Source: Volvox africanus
Lineage: Eukaryota > Chlorophyta > Chlorophyceae > Chlamydomonadales > Volvocaceae
DNA length: 64,000 nucleotides
Assembly: GCA_030268105.1 (NCBI GenBank)
Contig: BSDZ01000004.1
Location: 6,860,001 to 6,924,000, forward strand
Direction of reading: 5' to 3'
The number at the start of each line of letters is the position of its first letter. Within the stretch, counting starts at the first letter, position 1. This document shows, one piece after another, positions 1 through 12,322 of this stretch. The notes beneath the pieces are model-generated. The model was given only the letters and a program-made list of their open reading frames with translations. It had not been told where the DNA came from and ran no database searches. The translations under genes and the position numbers were made by a program.

Positions 1-2927
1 GACGTGAACGAGGTCGTAGAGTTTGGCGCAAAGCCGCACGAGACAGGCAATGCTGAGGCGAACAATGAGAAAGAAACATTCTAAAATCGCACAACCTTTA
101 CAATCCTGAAACGTCAATATACGAATGCGAAGCTCGTTGTGCACAGGTTACGTATGTATTAGGCACTCGCGACATGGAATTGTGCACCGCATGACCGCTC
201 GTATAGTATCCATTAACCAGTCACGTTTTCCAATCCCATTTGATTACCCAACTTTTATCACTACTTGCAACGAGGATTGGCCACTTCCTTTGCGATACTA
301 AAGGCTGGTACCAATAGTGTCGCCCGCGGGTCGGCTCCTGCAAAGGCTTTCGTTACAATTCCTTCCGAGCACGGGACTCCTCCGAGAGGGACAGGTTAAG
401 GAAAAGAGCGAATTTAGGATTAAAGTAGGTCGTCGCCAAGCAGCGGCACGGCATGTATTTAAGCGAGTCTGTGCCTGTCTATGCAGGTCTGCAGCACAAC
501 CCTCAGGCCCGTGTGTTACAAATCTTGGGTGCAAGCAGGCTAAGGGCGATATGCCCAGAAGGTGCCAGGCCAGCCGATGCGGAACTCATTTTCGCAGGAC
601 CGCTAAAGAGTGTCGATAATCAACATCAAAGCCAGCCAGCCGAACTAATGATTACAAAAAAAGCAGCGAACCATCAACTATCCGACGCAATCTACTACAT
701 TCCAGACAGGCTTAACACAATTATCCACGCACACTTTTGAATTCGCATCAGCTTATCTCTACGCGTCCGTTAAAACCAGACACGCCCTCAACCGCATCAC
801 AGCACCCGCGGCTTCACGCGTCAATACACCAACTACGTCGCCGTAAATCATTTATGTAAGGAGGGGAGCATAAGTATCGGGATTCTGATACTTGTGCTCA
901 ACAGTGACGTCGCAATCACTGGCGGCACATGGATAGGAAGGACACCGCGCGGAATCGATGCGGAAGGTGACCAGGTTAACTGGTTCCTGGACATACCGAC
1001 CGCATAACGACGGTCGAATTACCTTAATCAGCGGTGAGAGCCTCATAAGCGCGGCAAAGCAGCGGTGCTTTTCCGCCTCCTAGATTTTCAAATAGGCATT
1101 CAACGAAGTACAGAGTACAGCCGCCGCAGCATATGGAAGCATGGGCAGCTGCGTCACAAGACTGCTATTGAACGCAAACCCTTGCAGCTGTCCCGCCATC
1201 TCGTGGCTGCACTGCGGCTATACATGGCAGTGCCGGTGGCCGTCCAACCTTGACCACTAAGAGAAGCATAACTTCAGTCAACCCTTTGGGGTGTGCACTA
1301 GGGCTTCGTCAAAATGCCACATTTCCTGCCACATCGTCCATAGCCCGACTCACCATTCCAAAGCTGGTTGTGACCACTAGCCCCTCCAACCGTATCCCGA
1401 CACCAAGAGCGCGCAGCTGCGTTAGGCACACCCGTTTGGACGCAGGCGCATGATCAAGTTATAACGAAGGCACAGCCTTATGTACTCCGTTGCCTGTGCC
1501 GGCCGTAACCGGGCCGTGGCAGCTCTGGCGTCAGCGTATTTCCTTTTGGTCACGGCACACAGGCGATACACGTGTCGTGCCTCCAAACGACGTCGTGCTT
1601 CTCACGACGAATGATAATGATGATGCAGCGGACGGAACAGCAGCGCGCGGAAACGGATGGAATTTCATGCCGCGCGCCACAAATCCCAACACGGTTAAAA
1701 ATAATATCCGCCAAGGCAAAGAGACACCCAACACAAAAGCCCGTGGGGACAACAGTACCGCTACAGGACGGCGGCAAGTGTACGTCTGCTGCTCGTCAGG
1801 ACTTAGGTATGTGTTTGTTGGGTTTAAGGACTTGGGACGTCATGGTGGAACGAACAAAAAATGTATCCGATTCTTGTCACCGCCGACAAACGTTTTCGCG
1901 TCTTGCATGGCAACTTGGAAACTGGACGTTCGTTGCTAAAACGGCATCCAAAAGCGTCTCATGGAAGAGGGCCCACCCGCACATGCAGCCTGACTAGCGT
2001 ACCTGGTAACTATGTAAAGGTTGCGCTAGGCATGAAGGCAAGCAGTAATGGATCGGGCTCATGTCTTGAGGTTCGCCCCCGGGACACCGATGTCTGCTCC
2101 CGCAACCGCTTCTGCAACAAAACGAGAAGCGACTAAGCGTCCAAAGTACCTCAAGCGGGCAACAGTGGCGACAGCAACCAAGCTCCTCCCTTGTGAGCCT
2201 TTCAAGGAGGTATTGTACTGTCGTGATCTGTATGGTCCCGTCCGTGAGAGAACAAATTAGAGATTACACAGACCGACAGATGGACTATCCTCGACTGTAT
2301 TCGATCCCCCAAAGGCCCTTTGGTTAACGCAGAATCCTAGGCATCCAAAGAACCCAAAGTCCGTTGTCTACTCGCGTGGATTTGGAAAGTACTTTCTTCC
2401 GTCATTCCGGATCTACCTGCCCAACTCCGAACACACGCACGACGCAAGCCGCTGTTGGCGCTGGCGCGGCAGCCCAATGAAGGTGAAAACTCTCTGATAA
2501 TCGTTATGACATGTGGCGCCGCGCGGGATCGACACCAAATAATCCTACCCTTCATGCAACATCACATCGCTGAATCTCGCGATGCAGCCCACAAACGACG
2601 CAGAAGGCACTGCTGTCCACCACACCCGATTGCAGCACAGCTCCGCCATTGGTGCCCACCATCATCATGTCCATGTCATCCGAATCCTCACCCTATATCC
2701 AATTAACAGTTTCAAATGGGATTCAAGGCTTCTCACGACACCGTCGCCCGCCGGAACCAGCCACACAGCCTTACGCGGCAAGCATGCGTAAAACTGGCAC
2801 GGGCACGACAAATCCTAACAACACGCCTGCCCCAAAATGCTGGAAAGTATGAACGCAGGGCCCTGAATAATACCCTCTTACGGCAAGCCCGACCCTCTCA
2901 GCGTTTCCCCGCCGCGGGAAGCAGACC
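1..2927. other. No supported gene; partly 3' UTR of the Barentsz-like gene
   Basis: All open frames here are short, overlap on both strands and show no family motif, no repeat structure and no consistent exon chain. The right end is presumably the 3' UTR of the minus-strand gene that ends at 2928. The nearest clear volvocine poly(A) signal on that strand (TGTAA, read as TTACA on the plus strand) is at 2264-2268. Confidence 0.5.
2264..2268 (-). terminator. Candidate TGTAA poly(A) signal
   Basis: TGTAA on the minus strand, about 660 bases past the stop codon of the Barentsz-like gene. TGTAA is the usual polyadenylation signal of volvocine algae. The pentamer is common by chance, so the assignment is weak. 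Confidence 0.25.
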
Positions 2928-5900
2928 CTATGTCACGGGCTTTGGGGCCTCATACGGCGCAGGTCCGGCTGGGGGTGTTGGCATCTGCTGTGGGGGCAAG
3001 ACACCAGCATAGCCACTCATCTGCTGTTGTTGCTGCCACCGCTGCTGCTCGACAACAGCGGCAGCCATCTTCAAACCCTGTACATAGCCCTGTACCGCGC
3101 TATAGGCCTGCTGCGGATCCATGCCAATCGCCAGCGCTTTCTGGTAGGCGTCCTGGTACCAGGCCTCCACCTCGGCCGATGGGGCCCCATACATGATGGT
3201 GCCTGTAGATGTGTACGGCATGTTCTGCAGTGAGGGGGCCATGGGCGAGCCTTCCCCCCCTGCAATGCCCTGCGGCGGCATGGTAACCTGCTGCTGCATG
3301 GGGCCCCCGTACACTCCGGGAACCGGCTGTGCCTGAGCCTGCGTATGCTGCTGTTGTGACTGTACGTAGGGCATGTGCTGACCATGCTGCGGTGGCATCC
3401 CCGCACTGTACTGCTCCGAAGCCACGCCCACGACCGTCATGGGCTGCAGAGGCGCACCGAACGCCGCCGGGACAGAGGGAACTGGTTGTTGGGGCATTAG
3501 CGCCGGCTGCGGCGGCGACGCCGCTAACTGCCTGCCCGTCGCCGCCGCCGCCGCTGCAGGCGAGGGTTCGAATGTCGCCGCGGCCGCAGACAGCTTGCTA
3601 GCCCGCGGCGCAGCACCCCCACCATCTGCCCCAGCACCACGTGCATGCACGCTCTCTGGCGCTGCTGCTGCGCCCCCACCAGTCCCAGCGCTCGAGTCGG
3701 GGACACTGCTGCCACCACCACCGACTTTTCCTGCCATTTTGCTATACCGCCTTACTCCCTGAGTGGCCGTCGCTGCTGCATCCATCGCCACGATGTTTCC
3801 GCCGACACCAGGTGGCATGTCAGCGTTTGGCGACGGGGCTGCAGCGGGCTTCCTAGCCGTCGCGCTGCTGGGCAGGGGTGGGAACTCCTCGTCCACGCTG
3901 CGCTCCTGCCTACGCTGCTGCTGCTGCTGCCCTGCTTGTTGTGTTCGCTGCGTGGATGATTGGCCGCGGCCTGAGCCCGGCCCACGATCCTGATAATCGT
4001 CGGCCGTAACCCTGCAGCAGGAAGTGTAGATGGGTATGGGCGCGTACTAACAAGGGGGGGGCATGATGTTGCAGGCCGGGTCACCTGCAACCGTCCCCAC
4101 GGGCGCAACCCATCCTCCCATTCAAGCCGGGCCCCAAGAACAGTGCTCCTGCTTTGCTGTCGATGCTAATATTTAGGCGCAGGAGTTTCGGCCTCTAATG
4201 CCGTGCAGGAGTCACAGTACTGTATGTAATGCTGGCAAGTGGAAGTAACCGAGGGAGGCTGATATTGTGGGCGGGCAATGGACGGTCGTCAGCAGTACAT
4301 CTTGTATGCTTGCACGTATAGTTGGTTTCGGAACTGTATTTGTGCACATCGCCAGCCAACCTAGCATTGAAAAATGTGGGCAACGATGACATTATTACAC
4401 CCTGCAGACTACATTCACCCGCAGCCCTCGCACCTGCCAGCTCCTCGTCCCCTGCCCCGGCGACTTTCATAGGTTCCGCCATTACTGCTGATCACCTCCG
4501 ACCCACGGATAGCCTCCAGCGTGCGGCCGGATTCGTATGGGTCCATCCCCCGGCCGTAACCACGACCGGGGCCCCTGCCCGAGTCATCTCGTCCCAGAAC
4601 GCTGCTAGCCCGGCCCCCATCCTCCCGGCGCCGACCTCGACCCGAGCTTTCCCGGCCACGTCCACCGCTCCCAAAATCGGGTTCAGACCCACGCTCTCGG
4701 TGTCCTGCGTCTGGCGAAAAGCTGCGCTCATTGCGACCACGACCGCTGAATTCTCCATTTCGGCCGCCCCTGGCGCCCGAACCCCTGCCCCGCCCCGGGC
4801 CCGGACTTGCGCTCGCTGCAGCCAATTCTGCGGCTTCTGCTCCGGAGTTCTCCGAATATGAAGATGGCGGCGCTGCAGCACTGCGTTTAGCTGCTCGTGG
4901 AGCACGCTGCGGACGCTGCGGCAGTGCTTCTTGGATTTCGGGTCTGCCCTGAGAAGGAAGTGCCCCAGAATTGCCTAGATCTGAAATGATCTCATCAATG
5001 TGGTTAGAGGCGGGGCGGCCAACACGGCCACGGCCTGCACTCACGCCACGGCCACGACTACCGGCTGTTAAAGGGCTCCGGCCACCACTGATGCCACCCC
5101 GGCGACCACCTCCACGCAAACCACGCCCTCTCCCTCGCCGATACTGCAACTGCGCGGCACAATGTTTTGGGTCCGGTCCACTTTTACGCAGCGTATGACG
5201 AGGATACACGAATGGCGGAATAACGGCAGCTGGATTTGTAAACGGTATTGCTAAGGCGGGACCTTGCGTACGGCACTAATGCATGCGCTGAGGCACGCTA
5301 TTGCCTTATTGCCGCCTAACTCCTTAACTCACAAATACATTATCGGATGAGTCATCTTCCGCAACGTCGTCCAGCTCCAAGGTGCTGAACTTGTCATGCA
5401 GCCACCTCCCCTCAGTATCGCTCCTTGCCTTCCGCTCCGCTGCACCTCCACCCGGCCTAACAAGTTGCACAGCAATTGAAAGGGAAGTCAGTCCATGGTG
5501 TCCTAGGTACCAGGGCTTCACCAAGTTATGCCTTAATTGAAGTGAGCACCCTCGTGTCCATTTCTTGAACCAAGGCCAACATGGGAATAGAGATCCGCAA
5601 ACCCCCTCTCGGACAGGTTGCAGGGTGGTCCAGGTAAAGGACACCACACGGAACAGGGAAGCCTGCTATAGACCATTCCCACATGTTCCTTGCATTCAGG
5701 CGCACCTCGACGGTTCCGCCTTCGGTTCCTCGCCACCAAACCTATCATCGTGCAGCCAGAAGGCCCCGGAAGTAGGCACCTCAAAAGGCTCCCGTAACTT
5801 CGCTTTCTTGCGATCCACCGCAGAATCTTCAGGTTGATCATGCTCGCTAGGGTGTTCCTCTGTCTCTCCAACATTCTCGTCTTCTGCATCCAGAGAACGA

Positions 5901-6296
5901 GGCAGAGATCTAGTAACAACCTGAAAGACTGATGCGGACAAAATACCATGCTAAAAGCCTATTTGTTGCTCTTTAAGTAATGTTGTTGGGCTATGCACCT
6001 CGCCAGAAAACGTAAATGCCTTTAAGACCCTAACAGATTGCACACACAGCGCAGAGGGCAAACCTACCAGCACCTTCGGCTGTCGGGGCAATAATACCCT
6101 CGTAACCGTCTTCGCTACGAGGCTCATCAGCGCCTTGCTCTTCCTGGTCCACAGCTTGACTGTCGGCTACGGAAGCCGCATACTCGGCGGCATCATGAAA
6201 CTCAACCTCCTCTGCTTCATCATCACTTGCACGTCGTCTTCTCGTCGGAACTTTAACATCTAATACAGCCTCGTCTTCAAGAATGCTGGTCGACAT
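2928..6296 (-). CDS. Barentsz/MLN51/CASC3 homologue, exon junction complex subunit
   Basis: Five exons in transcript order: 6296-6068, 5928-5706, 5456-5333, 5149-4434, 4011-2928 (stop TAG at 2928-2930). Phases agree throughout and give 791 aa. The family binds eIF4A-III and RNA in the exon junction complex and influences mRNA localisation, translation and NMD. The diagnostic SELOR motif is split over two exons: VPTSGAFWLHDDRFGG (residues about 127-142) and GRWLHDKFSTLELDD (about 167-181). These match the plant pattern of a VPxxGAFYMHDDRF block followed by a RKWGHDKF block. Before it is an acidic N-terminus with a basic KVPTRRRRAS patch. After it come a long RGG/GRG-rich region (about 195-430), a Gln run, an EFPPLP motif, and a Pro/Gln/Ala-rich tail to the end. 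The Arg-Gly stretch suggests RNA binding and phase separation, which is inference. Exon 4 could instead start at 5143. A non-coding 5' exon is possible. Confidence 0.85.
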
Positions 6297-8575
6297 TATT
6301 TAAACCAACGAGACCTATATTCATAGAAACAGGACAACATCAGATAGTGAAATTTATAGCTTCATGAACTCAGCACTTGTGCTTCATCTGACCTGCGACC
6401 GTCTCAGTGAGCGGTACTACTCGAAGACTGGGCCGACTCTTGACTCAGCACAATACCCCTGGCAAAAATGTTTGATATTGATTAACATAAGATATCTCCT
6501 TATGCTTCTCAGCAAGTAATCCTTACCGCAAGTCTCCGCCCAAGCCAAGGATGTCAGAAGCGGGGGAGCTTGGGAGATGGGAGTGAAAGCCGAAAATTCG
6601 CTATGACTACATAGGATTCGCCAATATCACTATCAGTTACCAGGGATCGCACGTAGGAATCTTGACAATGGCACTTAGCGGTGAGTACGACAGCAGAAAG
6701 GAGCAGTACGACATACTGGGCCGTGGCTCCTTCTCTCCCACATGCAAACATTACAAATCATTATGGTACGTCTGAATTGACCTCGATTACCAGTTGGTTT
6801 ATGGCGTAGGCGTTAAGATATCATTTCCTTAACTGGCAGCCATAAGAGATAGCAAGAGGTAAGAAGTACTTTGGTGTAGCCCCACATTCCCCTGTAAAAG
6901 GGGTATGGCCATGAAGTTGCTATGCTTCTTGGCAACCGTCTTGGTAAGCGAGTATATAACTGCTCCACCGTTTTTATCGTGGGTGCTAATTGTATTACTG
7001 TTATATGACTGCCCGACAATTAGAGGAGAATCAAACAGAAGCGCAGCGAAAGCGATGTCTGCTGCATGCATGATTATCCATGATTATCCATGCTGGCGAA
7101 CCTTTAACTGATCTTCTGACCTCCGCAATACCCTTCAGAGGCTGGGGCATATTGTTAACCAAACCCTACCCGGCACCCTTGGGAAACAGAAAAGCAAGTA
7201 AGAACTGTGTCAGCGAGCCATATCGATTTCGTCAACAGTTGCCCGTCGTCGAAAGTCCACCAGATATGTTACTTGCCAGCTTTGAAGGTTGAAGAGCTAT
7301 TTCTGTATTCTGATACAGGAATAATTCCTTCAACTCGAATGCACCCGCGAAATATTTCAGAGCTGCTTGGGCCAACACGATTGTGGTGGCAGGTATGCGG
7401 GCTCGAAACCTGTAGTGAGGTAGCACCGATCCCGAAAAATCGATTGGGATTGCATTTAATACAGATGCACTATATCGTGGCGCATGACAGAATGCATGGC
7501 GTGCACTTCCCGCGGCTTTCAGTCATGCCTGTGTTCGTACGTACAACGCCCATTGACAAAGAAAGGCCCGAACATCACCTCTAAGCCCACGTTAAATACC
7601 GCTGGATTGCATACAGAATAAAATTTTGCTGGCATTGCTTGGAGCACTGCCAGTGACACACGGTTACGACACCTTACGACGTATCAATGTCTCTCTGCAT
7701 GTATTCAATTACTTAAAACGACGAGCGCAATTACATGTAGATATTTTTAGACTATAGGGTATGAGGTTTACTTCGACGCTCGGACGCCATGCCGCGCCAC
7801 CGTCAAAAGGCCCACGAAGCTCGGCAGCCTCCCACGTACAAAGGCTTCTGTCTAGAAACGCTTAGTTATAAGCGAATCATTATAGAATAGATCATATCCG
7901 GCAGTCGTTGTGGCTTCGTTGTTAAGCTTCTCTGTTATGGACATATCTGGCACTTGCAGAGGCGCGAGCCCGCGGTCCTTTCCGTGCCTTGCAAGGATTA
8001 ATAAATTAGCATGAAGCATCATATTCTGCCTCTGTAGTAGGTAGGATAGCTTGATTGCCTCAGACCAGTTGCGGCGGGGAAGCGTGTTTCCCCGTTCTAG
8101 CACACCTGCGATGGCAGAAGCTTATGCATCCTTGACATAGTTGTTGGAAGAAGCCCATGTCGTGAGTTTCAGGTGTGATTTTGTTCCCGCGGCTTAGCGT
8201 TGTTGCTATCTTTGCTTGCGATGCCAGCTTCACCCTTCTGTATGTAGCTTTAGCAACTGATTACCATTTTGGTTCGGTCTCTGGAATCCTCGTGAAGGCT
8301 TAATTGCCTGTGTTTCTTTCCTTCGCTTGGCCTCCTTGCCTGCAGGCCGCTTTCGACAAGCCATATTGGCATTTGACACAGCTGGACATTTTGTGGACGA
8401 CTTCGTATGCTAGAGTTGCATAACCGCGGCCGCGGCCGCGGCGCTCACCTACCTCAACTGTTTCCCTTCGCGGGCGTCCGCTGAACCTTGCCCTGGACAT
8501 CTATACATATATCATAAGGAACACTGCTCGTGCCAACGCTCAGCCTTTCTACGTTATTGGCAGGCCGGTACACCC
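6297..8575. other. Intergenic region between divergent genes, no gene seen
   Basis: Lies between the start codons of two divergently transcribed genes and so should hold both promoters and 5' UTRs. Short open frames exist on both strands, but none has a recognisable domain or matching splice sites. A GC-rich (GCGGCC) run lies at about 8425-8442. The sequence just before the downstream ATG (TTGGCAG at about 8558-8564) could be a 3' splice site of a leader intron. Confidence 0.5.
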
Positions 8576-11500
8576 ATGGCACAGGATAGCGCGGAGTTGT
8601 CTCTACGGACAAATTCCGAGGGCCAGTGCCTCGGCCGCATCCAGCAGCTTTTCCTTCATAGCGGCAGCTCAGACTGCAGTGGTGTTACCAGTGGCGCCAG
8701 CGACGCCGACCGGACTGGCAGCGTGACGTCCGAAGCTGACAGTCGGAGCACGAGTTGCAGCTCCGTTTCTGCCGATCCAGCCCTCGAGGTCCTCCCAAAT
8801 GTCCAACTCAACACCCGGAGTGGAGGCTCCCGTCGAAGGAACCGCCGAATTTCCGCCTCACCTGCGTCCCAATCAGTAAAGCTATCATCCTCATGCGCTT
8901 CCACAGCCGACCCACAAAACGGCACGACGTCCGATGCTGTGCTATCGCCCACCGCCGAACCCTTCAGCCCTGAACCCGGTGCACTTGAAGCGCCTGGCGC
9001 ACCTCTTTCACCGGGTCGTGGTGAATGCTGCAATTCGCCTTCGGGAGTTATCACCACATCAGCATCCCCCACGTCCACAATGCCTCGTGGCTCTCAGCGG
9101 CGCAACCGTGGCTCAGGGAGTGCTGCCGCCTCGGCGGGAGCGGATCAGGAGGTCTTGGTCGATCTGGCGGGTGAAGGTGATCTAATGCGTGCTACTGCAG
9201 CCGTGGCGGCCGCGCTCTTGCCACCAGCGACCATGCCGGTTCGCATTGTCATCGCACGTGTTAATCCTCGGGTCATTGATGCCACGCGTGAAGGGGGAGG
9301 GCGCTCCGCGGCATCTAAGGCTCAACGCACGGATGGTAATGGCGGTGGCGACACGGCCGAATGCATGGCAGGAGTAGAGGGGGATGAATACGGCGCGGCC
9401 GGTTTGGAGTCGCACGATGAGGCTGGGGATGAATTGACCCAGATTGCTGCGGCTGCAGCGGCAGCTGCTGCTGCGGCGGCCGTTGCTAAGGCTTCCACAA
9501 TTTCTGTGGTGAGGTCACGCAACCCCAAGTCGAGTGAGTGCGGCTCAAAGGTACCTGACGCCGCCGTGACGGTATCAGGCCCTGGCAATGAGGACAGCAG
9601 TGTTCAACCTTATTCTCCCGGTGTATCGGGTCCCCAGAGCAACCATATTGCGGCGGACGGACATGCCTGGCAACACCAGTCTCAGGCTTCAGTGAGGTCG
9701 ACAGCTGCCTCATCGGTCAACACTGATGCTGCCGTTGGCAAGGGAGCGACGATCGCCAGCCGTCGCAGGTTGCTTCGTACGGCTGGGATGCTCCAGGTTG
9801 CTGTACATCCGCGAGAGGATCTGGGACATGTCTGTCGGGCGCAGCTCCCAAGTCATCCCTCGTCCGGGGCTATAGAGCCTGTTGCCCTAGGCGTTGCTCA
9901 CATCGTGACCCGGGCCGCAGGGTCTGGAGTAACATCTCAGGGACTCCCGGTTTCCTCGCCCGGGGCTTTACCGCCTGTTTCGCCGGGCACCCCAGGCACA
10001 ATTCCGGCACTGAGCCCTGGAGGCCGCCGTGGTGGCGGCTCTGGCCGCTCTGCACGCTCACCGAAATCCACAGGTGCGGACCCGAGCGGCGGTGGTGGCG
10101 GCAATTGGCGGGGAAATGGGGCCCCGGCTGCAGGAGGTATGGAGCACAATCTCAGCGGGCAAGCATTAGCACTAACGGTGCACGGCAACAGCTGCGTGGG
10201 GGCAGCCGGCGCGGGAGGGGTTGTATCACCAACGCCGTATAGCCCGTATAGTTATTCACCGCGGCCGCCGCCGCCGCCGCCCCCACCGCCAAGGCGCGTG
10301 GTTCTGAGCTCACCGCAGCCAACTGGATTTGGGTACGAAGTTTTGCAACTAAGCCCGAGAAACCCCGAGAGCGTTATCTTGCGCCCTGAAGATTACTATC
10401 AGCAGCAGCAACAACTTCAATTGCATCATCTTCACCATCAGCAGCAACAGCTGCTCTTGCAGCGACGGCAGCAGCAACAACAACTCCAACAGCAACTCCA
10501 ACAGCAACAACAACAGCATCATCTTCAGCAGCGACAACTCCAGCAGCAACAACTCCAGCAGCAGCAACAACAACAGCATCATCTTCAGCAGCAACAACTC
10601 CAGCAGCAACAACTCCAGCAGCAGCAACAACAACAGCATCATCTTCAGCAGCAACAACTCCAACAACTGCAGCTGCAACAACAGCACCTAAGGGACTCCT
10701 CTGCGGCAGCGGTAGCACTTGCTTCCCCGGGGTCGCTGCAGGCCGCTGGCACATCGAATTCACATATCACCCCACCCCTGCTACTCCCCGTCTCAGCCGT
10801 CAGTACCTCCGGCTACGGACGTGATGGAAGCCTTAAGGCTAATGGTAGTGATGCAGGTTTGGCGCTCCCTCGTAGTGCTGTCGGGGCCACAACACCTGCT
10901 TGCGAGGTTGGTAATCGCGGCTGCACCATTTCTTCGGCGAGTGAGACCTCACATGCTCTCTCCAACGCATTGGACCAAGTGGCTTGGGCTTGCTCCCCTG
11001 GATCGCCCCCTTCCCTCGGCTTATCTGCTCTCCGCCTCATGATCGCCCGGGCGATGCAAGCTGGCGGTGGCAATGCGGAAGAACTGATGTCCTGGACGGG
11101 CTTATTGGCCACCGGTGCCACAATGGATCACACGGCGGGAGCTTTGAACGCACGGGGTGCAGCCTTAGCCCTGGGCAGCCCTGGCAGTGGCGGCGGCAAT
11201 GGTAGTGGCAGTGGCAGTGGCAGTGGGGCCAATGCGGCTAACTACGCCGCAGGTGTAGTTGAGGGTCTGGAGTGTCTCGCCGGCGACTCAAGAGCCGCAG
11301 CAAGTGTTGCATCGGGCATCAGCGTGTCCATGCGCGAAATTGCTGCCGCCGCCGCCTCCTCCGGAAGGAGGCCCTTCACCGAGCTGCCGGTAAGCGGTGA
11401 GCTCGCCGCGGGCTACCCTACACCACACGGTTCCTGGGCCACCGCGTTTCCCAATACAGATCAGACGGCGCAAGTTTTCGACAAAGGGTTCCTTCAGGAG

Positions 11501-12322
11501 ATGAGAGCTTCATCGGTGACGGCAGCTGTTGAGCACCTCTCGTCGCCAATTTCCCCGGCGCCGCCTCCGCAACACAGCTCTGTCCCAGACTTAACGGGGC
11601 GGTCAGTCCCCGACTCTGGTCCGACAGCGAACCCCTTCGCCCAGCGGTTGCCGCAAGGTCCAATTGTCGCCACGGCCGCAACGGGAGATCCCACCCTGGA
11701 CGTCATTAGCTCTGTGAACTGGTCGCTGATAACCAGTAATTCTCCAGTACGGGGTCTGAACGGCGTGTCGGCGTCGGCGTCGGCGTCGGGGCTCCTCTCG
11801 CCGCCATCCACGACCTCTACTGGGGTCCTGCCGGCGATTGGTGGATCTCACGGTAAGAGCACATGCGCTTCAAGCGGCGGCGATAATGGCGGCAGTAGTA
11901 ACAGCGCTGCAGGCGCCGCCGCTGGCCCAGCCTGTAGCACCCCGTCGGCGGGAGCAACGACGAGCAACTCCCAGGAGTTGCCGACAGTCCGTTGCACGTC
12001 ATCCTACCCCGCTACGCCACATCCGCCGCCGACACCATCGCTGACATCTGGGGCGCCCCAGTTGTACATTGGAAATAGCGCAGCAACGGGCCCGCTGGAA
12101 TGTGAAGTTGCGGCAGAGTATGCTCTGAACAATGCGGATGTTGCCGCTGTTTTGGCGGCCGCTCGGCGGTTGATGCCGGGCGTTTTACCGGGTTGCGGCC
12201 GTGCATCTGTCATGTCTGGTGAGGTCGTGGCGACGACATCGTCAGCGCCGCTTGGGGAAAAGAGTCACCTACAGCTGCTGCCATTCTCGCACCTTCTTCA
12301 GACCTACCAGCAGGCCGAGTGA
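8576..12322 (+). CDS. Large low-complexity Gln/Ser/Gly/Ala-rich protein, function unknown
   Basis: One uninterrupted frame of 1248 codons starting at an ATG, far longer than chance in any frame here. I do not recognise a folded domain. The composition is strongly biased. There is a Ser-rich N-terminus, an Arg-containing SRRRNRRISASPAS segment at about 80-95, an Ala run at about 288-300, a Pro run followed by a long Gln/His/Leu tract (about 607-705) built from a 60-base tandem repeat, Gly/Ser runs at about 870-885, and a short less biased C-terminus. Such proteins in volvocine algae are often regulatory or RNA/chromatin-associated, but nothing here shows which. A spliced 5' leader exon is possible because a 3' splice-site-like TTGGCAG precedes the ATG. 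It is otherwise intronless, unlike its neighbours. Confidence 0.75.
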   Translation: MAQDSAELSLRTNSEGQCLGRIQQLFLHSGSSDCSGVTSGASDADRTGSVTSEADSRSTSCSSVSADPALEVLPNVQLNTRSGGSRRRNRRISASPASQSVKLSSSCASTADPQNGTTSDAVLSPTAEPFSPEPGALEAPGAPLSPGRGECCNSPSGVITTSASPTSTMPRGSQRRNRGSGSAAASAGADQEVLVDLAGEGDLMRATAAVAAALLPPATMPVRIVIARVNPRVIDATREGGGRSAASKAQRTDGNGGGDTAECMAGVEGDEYGAAGLESHDEAGDELTQIAAAAAAAAAAAAVAKASTISVVRSRNPKSSECGSKVPDAAVTVSGPGNEDSSVQPYSPGVSGPQSNHIAADGHAWQHQSQASVRSTAASSVNTDAAVGKGATIASRRRLLRTAGMLQVAVHPREDLGHVCRAQLPSHPSSGAIEPVALGVAHIVTRAAGSGVTSQGLPVSSPGALPPVSPGTPGTIPALSPGGRRGGGSGRSARSPKSTGADPSGGGGGNWRGNGAPAAGGMEHNLSGQALALTVHGNSCVGAAGAGGVVSPTPYSPYSYSPRPPPPPPPPPRRVVLSSPQPTGFGYEVLQLSPRNPESVILRPEDYYQQQQQLQLHHLHHQQQQLLLQRRQQQQQLQQQLQQQQQQHHLQQRQLQQQQLQQQQQQQHHLQQQQLQQQQLQQQQQQQHHLQQQQLQQLQLQQQHLRDSSAAAVALASPGSLQAAGTSNSHITPPLLLPVSAVSTSGYGRDGSLKANGSDAGLALPRSAVGATTPACEVGNRGCTISSASETSHALSNALDQVAWACSPGSPPSLGLSALRLMIARAMQAGGGNAEELMSWTGLLATGATMDHTAGALNARGAALALGSPGSGGGNGSGSGSGSGANAANYAAGVVEGLECLAGDSRAAASVASGISVSMREIAAAAASSGRRPFTELPVSGELAAGYPTPHGSWATAFPNTDQTAQVFDKGFLQEMRASSVTAAVEHLSSPISPAPPPQHSSVPDLTGRSVPDSGPTANPFAQRLPQGPIVATAATGDPTLDVISSVNWSLITSNSPVRGLNGVSASASASGLLSPPSTTSTGVLPAIGGSHGKSTCASSGGDNGGSSNSAAGAAAGPACSTPSAGATTSNSQELPTVRCTSSYPATPHPPPTPSLTSGAPQLYIGNSAATGPLECEVAAEYALNNADVAAVLAAARRLMPGVLPGCGRASVMSGEVVATTSSAPLGEKSHLQLLPFSHLLQTYQQAE
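10511..10668 (+). repeat. 60-base tandem repeat encoding Gln/His/Leu tract
   Basis: About 2.6 units of a 60-base period (20 codons) that repeats CAG/CAA blocks with CATCATCTT and CTC insertions. It encodes units of the type QHHLQQQQLQQQQLQQQQQ. Units differ by very few substitutions, so the expansion is recent and in frame. Confidence 0.85.

Noticed and set aside
1490..1997. Overlapping plus-strand frames of 149 and 141 codons
   Set aside because: No family motif, no matching splice neighbours, and equally long frames on the opposite strand.
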